From Sphingomonadales bacterium (GTDB lineage: Bacteria; Pseudomonadota; Alphaproteobacteria; Sphingomonadales; Sphingomonadaceae): a stretch of 49,592 bases of DNA. The position numbers and the translations under genes are program-made. The notes under the pieces were generated by a model that worked only from the letters and a program-made list of their open reading frames with translations, ran no database searches and was not told the origin of the DNA. The stretch lies in contig JAFKLT010000065.1 in the NCBI GenBank assembly GCA_017309275.1, positions 1 to 49,592 on the forward strand, read 5' to 3'. Shown piece after piece: positions 25,263 to 32,900 of this stretch. The first letter of the stretch is position 1, and every line of letters begins with the position of its first letter.

Positions 25263-26213
25263 TTGCCCGATTCCATCCATTATGAATTGCAATATCTCGA
25301 TCTTATGCGTCGCATTTGGGTGGAGGGCGACGAGCGTGTCGACCGTACCGGCGTCGGGACGCGCTCGCTCTTCGGCGAGACGATGCGATTCTCGCTGGCC
25401 GACGACGCGATTCCCTTGCTGACGACCAAGCGCGTCTATTGGAAGACCGCGCTGCGCGAGATGCTGTGGTTCCTGACCGGCAACACCAATATCCGGCCGC
25501 TGGTCGCGCAGGGCGTGCGGATCTGGACAGACTGGCCGCTCGACAAATATCGTCGCGCAACGGGCGACGCGATAAGCGCCGAGGATTTCGAGGCGCGGAT
25601 CGTCGCGGATGAGGCCTTCGCCGCGCAGTGGGGCGACCTGGGCCCGGTCTATGGGCATCAGTGGGTCAACTGGCCGCGTTACGAACCGGCGGGTGAGGGG
25701 CCGGCGGGTGAGGGGCTCTTCCGCCGCGCCGAACAGGGACATAACCAGATCGCGGCGCTGATCGACTCGCTGCGCAACAATCCGGGGTCGCGGCGGCATA
25801 TCTTCACCGGCTGGAACGTCGCCGATCTCGACCGCATGGCGCTGCCGCCGTGCCACATGACCTATCAGTTTCACGTGCGCAGCGACGGCGGCCTGTCCTG
25901 CCTGTTGTTCCAGCGCTCGTGCGATCTGGGGCTGGGGTTTGCCTTCAACATCTTCGAGGCGGCGCTGCTTACCCGGATGATCGCGCAGCAATGCGATCTC
26001 CATGCGCATGAGGTGGTCTGGACCGGCGGCGACGTGCACCTCTATCTCAATCATGCCGAACTCGTGGAGCAGCAGCTTCAGCGCGTTCCGGACGGCGCGC
26101 CCAAGATGCGCATCCTTCGCCGGCCCTCGAGCATTTTCGACTATCGGTTCGAAGATTTCGCGGTCGAGGCTTACGCGCCGCAAGCGCATATTTCCGCGCC
26201 TGTCGCGGTCTGA
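25263..26213 (+). CDS. thyA: Thymidylate synthase ThyA
   Basis: ThyA methylates dUMP to dTMP using methylenetetrahydrofolate. Family features are RTGVGTRSLFGETMRF (28-43), the catalytic cysteine in LPPCHMTYQF (C197) and QRSCDLGLGFAFNI in the nucleotide site. The start is a TTG at 25263 behind AGGAG; the frame continues upstream over the radC-like gene without support. The protein is 316 residues, about 50 more than E. coli ThyA. The extra residues lie between about 95 and 160, a region that is long in some bacterial ThyA proteins. Within it a 15-base tandem duplication adds a second PAGEG. Confidence 0.95.
   Translation: MPDSIHYELQYLDLMRRIWVEGDERVDRTGVGTRSLFGETMRFSLADDAIPLLTTKRVYWKTALREMLWFLTGNTNIRPLVAQGVRIWTDWPLDKYRRATGDAISAEDFEARIVADEAFAAQWGDLGPVYGHQWVNWPRYEPAGEGPAGEGLFRRAEQGHNQIAALIDSLRNNPGSRRHIFTGWNVADLDRMALPPCHMTYQFHVRSDGGLSCLLFQRSCDLGLGFAFNIFEAALLTRMIAQQCDLHAHEVVWTGGDVHLYLNHAELVEQQLQRVPDGAPKMRILRRPSSIFDYRFEDFAVEAYAPQAHISAPVAV
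25686..25715 (+). repeat. 15-base in-frame tandem duplication inside thyA
   Basis: CCGGCGGGTGAGGGG occurs twice back to back (25686-25700 and 25701-25715) without mismatch, giving PAGEG-PAGEG (residues 142-151). The perfect identity suggests a recent slippage event. It lies in the extra loop of ThyA, away from the catalytic cysteine. Confidence 0.95.
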
Positions 26214-26222
26214 TCGCTGCCG

Positions 26223-26258
26223 TTGCATTCGTATGGCGACCGTAATATTATGTCGCCA
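26223..26258 (+). promoter_or_regulatory. Promoter with overlapping inverted repeat before the BCKDH operon
   Basis: TTGCAT (26223-26228) and TATTAT (26246-26251) are separated by 17 bases, a good sigma-70 type promoter. TGGCGAC (26234-26240) and GTCGCCA (26252-26258) form a perfect seven-base inverted repeat around the -10 box. A repressor bound here would block polymerase; the regulator is not in the window. Confidence 0.6.
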
Positions 26259-26306
26259 CGTTGAAATATAACTAGGTGGGCGATTCGCGCCCGAAGGGAA
26301 GAAGAT

Positions 26307-27602
26307 ATGCCTGAGTCGCATCGGCGACCGGCGAGCAACCTGCCGCCGTTGTCGCTTCACGTCCCCGAACCGCGTTACCGGCCTGGCGATACGCCTGACT
26401 TCGGCGATATCGAGGTTCCGGCAGTCGACGCGACCCCGCGCCCCGGCGAGGCGACCAAGCCCGATGCGATGCGCGACCTGTGCTACGGCCTTGTCCGCGT
26501 GCTCGATTTCGACGGCGTGGCGAAGGGCCCCTGGGATCCGAAACTGACCCCCGACCGGCTTCGCGTGATGCTGCGCTACATGATGCTCGTCCGCGCATTC
26601 GATGGCCGCATGTTCCGCGCACAGCGGCAGGGCAAGACCAGCTTCTATATGAAGTGCACCGGCGAAGAGGCGACGTCGGTCGCCTCGACGATGGCGATCG
26701 ACCGCGCCGACATGTGTTTCCCCAGCTATCGCCAGCAGGGCATCCTGATCGCGCGTGACTATCCGCTGATCCAGATGATGAACCAGATCTATTCGAACCG
26801 GGGCGATCATCTGCTCGGTCGTCAGCTTCCGATCATGTATTCGGCGCCCGAACATGGCTTCTTCAGCGTATCGGGTAACCTCGCGACGCAATATCCGCAG
26901 GCGGTGGGCTGGGCGATGGCCTCGGCTTCCAAGGGCGATACGCGCATCGCGACCGTGTGGTGCGGCGAGGGATCGTCGGCGGAGGGCGACTTCCACTCGG
27001 CGCTGACCTTCGCGACCGTCTATAATGCGCCGGTCATCTTCAACGTCGTCAACAACCAGTGGGCGATATCCAGCTTTTCGGGCTTTGCCGGCGGCGAGCG
27101 GACGACCTTCGCCGCGCGCGCCGTGGGATATGGCATCGCCGGGCTGCGCGTCGACGGCAACGACCCGCTGGCGGTCTATGCCGCGACGCAGTGGGCCGCC
27201 GATCGCGCGCGGACGAACAACGGCCCGACGTTGATCGAGCATTTCACCTATCGCAGCGAAGGTCATAGCACCTCCGACGATCCCAGCGCCTATCGCGCCG
27301 CCGACGAAGCGACCGCCTGGCCGCTCGGCGATCCGATCGCGCGTCTGAAACAGCATCTCGAAATGCTGGGCGAATGGGACGACGAACGCCACGCCGCACA
27401 GGCCCAGGAACTCGACGATCTGGTAAAGACGACCCAGAAACAATCCGAAAAGCTCGGCATTTTGGGGCATGGCATGCACCAGCCGTTCGAAACGATGTTC
27501 CAGGACGTGTTCGAGGAGATGCCATGGCATCTCAAGGAACAGTGCGACCAGATGCTTGCTGAACAAGAGGCCAAATTCGGCCCGAACTGGAAGCCCGAAT
27601 AA
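26307..27602 (+). CDS. bkdA1: Branched-chain 2-oxoacid dehydrogenase E1 alpha subunit
   Basis: With the E1 beta subunit this thiamine-diphosphate enzyme decarboxylates 2-oxoacids of valine, leucine and isoleucine. The 431-residue protein has the TPP motif GEGSSAEGDFHSALTFA through to NNQWAIS, the E1 alpha segment SFYMKCTGEEA and the phosphorylation-loop-like YRSEGHSTSDDPSAYR. The N-terminal extension of about 90 residues with DFGDIEVPAV is typical of the BCKDH type rather than pyruvate dehydrogenase. The start at 26307 has GAAGGGAAGAAG before it. It overlaps the E1 beta start by one base. Confidence 0.94.
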   Translation: MPESHRRPASNLPPLSLHVPEPRYRPGDTPDFGDIEVPAVDATPRPGEATKPDAMRDLCYGLVRVLDFDGVAKGPWDPKLTPDRLRVMLRYMMLVRAFDGRMFRAQRQGKTSFYMKCTGEEATSVASTMAIDRADMCFPSYRQQGILIARDYPLIQMMNQIYSNRGDHLLGRQLPIMYSAPEHGFFSVSGNLATQYPQAVGWAMASASKGDTRIATVWCGEGSSAEGDFHSALTFATVYNAPVIFNVVNNQWAISSFSGFAGGERTTFAARAVGYGIAGLRVDGNDPLAVYAATQWAADRARTNNGPTLIEHFTYRSEGHSTSDDPSAYRAADEATAWPLGDPIARLKQHLEMLGEWDDERHAAQAQELDDLVKTTQKQSEKLGILGHGMHQPFETMFQDVFEEMPWHLKEQCDQMLAEQEAKFGPNWKPE

Positions 27603-28627
27603 TGGCTGACGAGATCAAGACCATGAACATGATCGAGGCGATCAACAGCGCCATGGATATCATGCTCGAACGCGACCCCAACACCGTGGTGATGGGCGAG
27701 GATGTTGGCTATTTCGGGGGCGTGTTCCGCGCGACCGCGGGCCTGCAGAAAAAGCATGGTAAGACTCGCGTGTTCGACACGCCGATCAATGAATGCGGCA
27801 TCATCGGCGTCGCGGTCGGCATGGGCGCCTATGGCCTGCGGCCGGTGCCTGAAATCCAGTTCGCCGATTATATCTACCCCGGTCTCGACCAACTCGTCAG
27901 CGAAGCGGCGCGCTTGCGCTATCGCTCGGCGAACGACTTCATCTGTCCGATGACAGTGCGGACCCCCTTTGGCGGCGGCATCTTCGGCGGCCAGACGCAC
28001 AGCCAGTCGCCCGAAAGCATCATGACGCACATCTGCGGCGTAAAGACGGTGATCCCGTCGAACCCCTATGATGCCAAGGGACTGCTGATCGCGGCGATCG
28101 AGGACAACGATCCCGTCGTCTTCCTGGAACCGAAACGCATCTACAACGGTCCGTTCAGCGGCTATTACGACCGTCCGGTCGAACCCTGGTCGCGGCACGA
28201 CGCCAGCGCGGTGCCTGAAGGCTATTACCGCATCGATCTGGGCAAGGCTGCCACGGTGCGCGAGGGTGAGGCGTTGACCGTGCTCGCGTACGGAACGATG
28301 GTCCATGTCGCGAAGACGATCATCGAGGAACGCGGCATCGACGCCGAAATTCTCGATCTCCGTACGCTGCTGCCGCTCGACATCGAGGCGATCGAGGCGT
28401 CGGTGAAAAAGACCGGCCGCTGCCTGATCATCCACGAAGCGACGCGGACGTCGGGTTTCGGCGCCGAGCTTGCCGCGCTGGTGCAGGAACGTTGCTTCTA
28501 TCACCTCGAGGCGCCGGTCGAGCGTGTCACCGGTTTCGACACGCCGTATCCGCACAGCCTCGAATGGGCCTATTTCCCCGGACCGGTGCGTATCGCGACC
28601 GCGCTCGACAAGATTCTGAAGGACTGA
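27602..28627 (+). CDS. bkdA2: Branched-chain 2-oxoacid dehydrogenase E1 beta subunit
   Basis: This is the 341-residue partner of E1 alpha in the heterotetrameric decarboxylase. Visible family segments are VVMGEDVGYFGGVFRAT, INECGIIGVAVGMGAYG, PVPEIQFADYIYPG and MTVRTPFGGGIFGGQTHSQSPE. The PVVFLEPKRIYN stretch fits the BCKDH branch. Translation is coupled to E1 alpha because the A of its ATG is the last base of the preceding TAA. Five bases separate it from the E2 gene. Confidence 0.95.
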   Translation: MADEIKTMNMIEAINSAMDIMLERDPNTVVMGEDVGYFGGVFRATAGLQKKHGKTRVFDTPINECGIIGVAVGMGAYGLRPVPEIQFADYIYPGLDQLVSEAARLRYRSANDFICPMTVRTPFGGGIFGGQTHSQSPESIMTHICGVKTVIPSNPYDAKGLLIAAIEDNDPVVFLEPKRIYNGPFSGYYDRPVEPWSRHDASAVPEGYYRIDLGKAATVREGEALTVLAYGTMVHVAKTIIEERGIDAEILDLRTLLPLDIEAIEASVKKTGRCLIIHEATRTSGFGAELAALVQERCFYHLEAPVERVTGFDTPYPHSLEWAYFPGPVRIATALDKILKD

Positions 28628-28632
28628 TCGCC

Positions 28633-29907
28633 ATGGCTCGTTATTCGTTCCGTCTGCCCGACATCGGCGAAGGCATCGCCGAGGCTGAAATCGTCGCTTG
28701 GCACGTCAAGATCGGCGATCGCATCGAAGAAGACGCGCAGCTTGCCGACATGATGACCGACAAGGCGACCGTCGAAATGGAATCGCCGGTTTCGGGTATC
28801 GTCGTCGAACTGGCGGGCGAGGTCGGCGACATGGTGTCGATCGGCTCGACCCTCGCGGTGATCGAGACCGAGGGCGAGGCTACGGCCGACGCGCCGCCGG
28901 CCGATACACCGGTCGAGAAAGAGATCGTGGCCGAAACGCCCGGCGCAGAAGAGGTTTCGGTCGCGGAAGTGGCACCGACTCCCGCACCCGCACTGACGCC
29001 TGCGCCCGAACCCGCGCCGGCTCCCGTTGCTTCCACCGCTCACGGCCGCGCCGTCCTTGCGTCGCCTGCCGTGCGCGCCCGCGCCAAGGATCTGGGCGTC
29101 GATCTCGGCCAAGTTCATGCCGAGGGGGACCGCATCCGCCATTCGGATCTCGATGCCTTCCTGCGCTACAGCAGCGGGCAGGGCTATCACACGCCCGGCG
29201 CCTCGCGCGCGCGCGCCGACGAACCGGTCAAGGTCATCGGCATGCGCCGCAAGATCGCGGAGAATATGGCCGCGTCGAAGCGCGCGATCCCGCACTTCAC
29301 CTATGTCGAGGAAATGGACGTCACCGCGCTCGAGGAGATGCGCGCCGACCTCAACGCAAACCGCGGCGGCCGGCCGAAGCTCACGATGCTGCCCTTCCTG
29401 ATCGTCGCGATCTGCCGCACGATTCCGCAGTTTCCGATGATCAACGCGCGCTACGACGACGAAGCCGGCGTGGTGACGCGGCATGGCGCGGTGCATCTCG
29501 GCATGGCGACGCAGACCGATGCCGGCCTGATGGTTCCGGTCATCCGCGATGCGCAGGACATGAACGTCTGGCAGCTTGCTAGCGAGATCACGCGCCTGGC
29601 GGAGGCCGCGCGCACCGGCAAGGCAAAGGTCGAGGAACTGACCGGCGGCACGCTGACCGTCACGTCGCTCGGCCCGCTCGGCGGTATTGCGACCACGCCG
29701 GTGATCAACCGGCCCGAAGTCGCGATCATCGGCCCCAACAAGATCGTCGAGCGTCCGGTATTCGACGGAGATGATATCCGCCGCGCCAAGCTGATGAACC
29801 TGTCGATCAGCTGCGACCACCGCGTCGTCGATGGCTGGGATGCCGCCAGCTATGTTCAGGCACTGAAGAAGCTGATCGAAACGCCAGTCCTTCTGTTCGC
29901 GGACTGA
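28633..29907 (+). CDS. bkdB: Dihydrolipoamide acyltransferase E2 of the branched-chain complex
   Basis: E2 forms the complex core and passes the acyl group to CoA. The 424-residue protein has one lipoyl domain with lipoyl-lysine K44 (MTDKATVEME), an Ala/Pro/Glu-rich linker, and a peripheral-subunit-binding domain (about 138-175, ASPAVRARAKDLGVDL). The catalytic domain ends with SCDHRVVDGWDAASY, which contains the His-Arg-X-X-Asp-Gly active site. The start at 28633 fits the lipoyl domain. K44 is the expected target of LipB, coded at 4094. No E3 (lipoamide dehydrogenase) gene follows; the next gene is on the other strand. Confidence 0.95.
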   Translation: MARYSFRLPDIGEGIAEAEIVAWHVKIGDRIEEDAQLADMMTDKATVEMESPVSGIVVELAGEVGDMVSIGSTLAVIETEGEATADAPPADTPVEKEIVAETPGAEEVSVAEVAPTPAPALTPAPEPAPAPVASTAHGRAVLASPAVRARAKDLGVDLGQVHAEGDRIRHSDLDAFLRYSSGQGYHTPGASRARADEPVKVIGMRRKIAENMAASKRAIPHFTYVEEMDVTALEEMRADLNANRGGRPKLTMLPFLIVAICRTIPQFPMINARYDDEAGVVTRHGAVHLGMATQTDAGLMVPVIRDAQDMNVWQLASEITRLAEAARTGKAKVEELTGGTLTVTSLGPLGGIATTPVINRPEVAIIGPNKIVERPVFDGDDIRRAKLMNLSISCDHRVVDGWDAASYVQALKKLIETPVLLFAD

Positions 29908-29915
29908 ACCCTTTC

Positions 29916-29962
29916 CTCATTCTCGTCACCTCGGACGCGATCCGGGGTGACCAGAGAATGAG
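29916..29962. repeat. Long palindromic intergenic element
   Basis: CTCATTCTC (29916-29924) pairs with GAGAATGAG (29954-29962). Inside, GTCACC (29925-29930) pairs with GGTGAC (29946-29951) with a two-base bulge, and CGGA pairs with TCCG at the tip. It fills the 58-base gap between two convergent genes and probably works as a bidirectional stop. Its core resembles small palindromic repeats scattered in alphaproteobacterial genomes; only one copy was noticed here. Confidence 0.7.
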
Positions 29963-29965
29963 TGA

Positions 29966-32900
29966 TCAAAGGCCGAGCCCCGCGAAGCTGGTCTGGTCGA
30001 ACTTCAGCTTGAACGTCACGTAAGCGCCCGAGCGCGAGAAGCGCGCATCCTCGAAGTCGCGATCGTGGAAGCCGGCGAAATTATAGCCGAAGGTGATGTT
30101 GGCGTTCTTCATCGGCGCCAGCGTCACCGTCGGGCCGCCTGCCCAGGCGATGGTGTCGCCGCCGGTCCCGATCCGTGCCGTACCCGATGCGCCCACATCG
30201 ACATGTTCGCCCAGGTTGAACCGCATGTCGGCGCCCAGCAGGTTCGACCAGCCCTTGACGTCGTCGGCGCCAAAGCGATCGAAATTGTATCGCGTTCCCC
30301 AGAACAGGCCAATTTCGGCGCGCTCGAACCAGCCATTGTTGTCGCCGTCATCGACGCTCCGTTTGCCGAGCGGGGTCCAGTTCAGCGACAGGCTGTTGAG
30401 CAGGCGGCGGCTGGTCGCGTCGCCATCGATCGTCAGCGTGCCGCCGATCGGCCCGGCTGCGCCCGCGACGGCATCGCGCACCTTGTCCGACCGGAACTCG
30501 CTCTTGTTAAGCCATGCGATCCGGGAGTCGGCGGGGCGGTGCGCCCAGCTCGCCTCGAACGTGACGACCTCGGTCGTCGGCGTCGTGCCCGCGCCGCTAG
30601 CCTTGGCATAGGTGAAAAGCGCGCCGAGCGCCTGGCCCTCGCCAAGCTGGCGGATCGTGCCCAGCGTCAGGCCGTACCGATTGGTCAGTTCTCCGTCGCG
30701 ATATTCGGCGCGACCGGTAATTGTCCACCGCTCCCTGCGATAGGTCGCGCCGACGCTGACCGCGGTAAAGTCCTCGGTCAACGTCCCGTTGCCGCCCAGA
30801 AAACCGCCCGAAACCACGGGATGCGCGACATTCGGCACATCGCTCGCCCGAACGCCGCCGATGGTTCGATTGCCGTCGATCGACAGGTCGACCGTTAGCT
30901 TGTTGTTGAGCAATAGCGACTGCGACAAGCCGTAGGCGGTGAAGGTGCGGGGGCCATATTCGCCAACTTCCTGTTGATTGGCGGTCGCGAGCAGGCGGGC
31001 GCCGGCCCAGGGAGCCAGGTCGAATCCCACGCGGGCAGTGCGCGCGCGGATCGTGTCGCCGTCGGCGATTTCGTAGCTTCCGACCAGATTGACGTCGCGC
31101 GTAATGGCATAGCGTGCGCCGATGCGATGGCGGGTCGGGAAGTCGACGCTGGCGTCCTTGCCGCCCAGCGCAAACTCGGTCTGTGCGTCGAGTTCGAGCT
31201 TTTTGTCGAACAGCCGCTGCGTCGCGCCCAATTGGACGATGTTCGATATGTTGCGCGAACCGTTCGACAGGCGGTCATCCGCGTGCGTCAGGCCGGCGCG
31301 CATGACCGTGGTGCCATTGTCATACTCGGCCAGCGCCCGCGCCGCACGGCGCCGCGCATCGACGTCGAGATAATCCTCCTGCCACGCGCTGCCCGTCAAC
31401 GACAGGTTTCGACCGGCCTTGAGGCGTGCGTCGAACCCGAACTTGCGCGTGCCATCCTCGCCGCGATTCAACTGACCGGTGCCAAAACCGGCCTCGCGTT
31501 CGCGAATATAGGCAAGAAAGTCAGCGGTGCTGCCGTGATGTTCGGCCTCGACCAGCCACGCCTTTGCAGTGCCAGCCGCCGCGCTGCCGCTGCCGCTTTT
31601 TGCGCGCGCATCGCTCACGGCATATTCGGCGCGCACTTCGGTATCGACATCGGGGCGATAGCGCGCGTCGACGCCGCCAAGATTGGTCCTGACGCTGTTG
31701 TTCTCGTCGTGGATGAAGGTTGCGCCGACGCGCAGCTTCTCGTCGTTCGACCGATAGCTGATGCGACCGCCCGCATTGAGTACGCGCTCGCCCACGCCGT
31801 CGACTTCATATTCGGCAACGATGAACTGCGGATTCAGGTCCGACGAGCGGCTGAGCACGGGCGACCGGAAACGGATCGTGCCGGCCAGATAATCGATGTC
31901 GTAATCGATATGACGGGTCAGCGAGACGCTTTCGACGATCCGATCGCTGTGGAGCCGATCGCGCGTCTCGATCACGATCCGCTCGCTGTTCGGCAAAATG
32001 TCTCGCGCGCCGAGTCGGTAAGGCCCGCTCAGGCCGTTGCCCTGAATCTCGTCGCGGCGGAAGCGATAGGGCGTGTCGGCGACAAACGCAGTCATCGCGA
32101 GGTTTCGGCCGCGATACTCGGCCTTGCCCCCGTTCAGCGCCCGCTGATAGCGCGCCAGCTGGGGCTCGGCGATGCCGGTCTCGATATCGCCGAACATGGC
32201 ATAGAATTGCGGGCGCTCCAGGCGCAGATAGAGCTTGCGGACCGATGCGGCGTCATACCGCGTCTCGTTGCGGTCGGCGTAGATGGTGTAATAGGCGCGC
32301 GGATCGATGACGCCGCCGAACCGGGCGTCGTCCTTGTCCTTGTCGCTGTCGTAGGACAGCGTCATCAGCCATTTTCCCCGCACGCGTCCCTTCGCATAGA
32401 GCGCAAGCCGCGCATCGGCGTTGAGATCGCTCGTCGTCTCGGCCACCGGCTCCATCCGGTCGTCGAGCGTGTTGTATCCCAGCGTCCCGGCGGCGAAGCC
32501 CACGACGGTCCACGGACGATCGCCCGGGTCGAGCCAGGTCTCGATCGTCTGCTTGCGTTCGACCTTGTCGTCCCGGAAATTGAAATCGATCGACAGCGTG
32601 CCCGAAGCGGTCGTGGGTTCGAGCTCGATATAGGCGATGCCGTCGTCACCATCGATACGCCAGACTGGTTGCGCACGCTCCAGGCCTGCGAGCTGGCGGG
32701 CCTGCTGCGCATCGGCTTCCACTGCGGGATAATAAGGGGCGGGAACGCTGAAATCGCCCGTCAGGCCGGCGCGGATCGGCTTGCCAGCGCGGTCGGTCAG
32801 TCGGACCGCGATCACCGGGCGCGTCACGCCGTTGGCGACCAGAACGGACTTTTCACGGATCAGCGTCGCCCGCATCGGTGTGATCGAATAATGGACGCTC

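Noticed and set aside
24693-27566. A 957-codon minus-strand frame over thyA and the E1 alpha gene
   Set aside because: Only its last 142 codons (the JAB protein) are protein-like; the rest is antisense to two certain genes and reads as low-information Arg/His-rich sequence.
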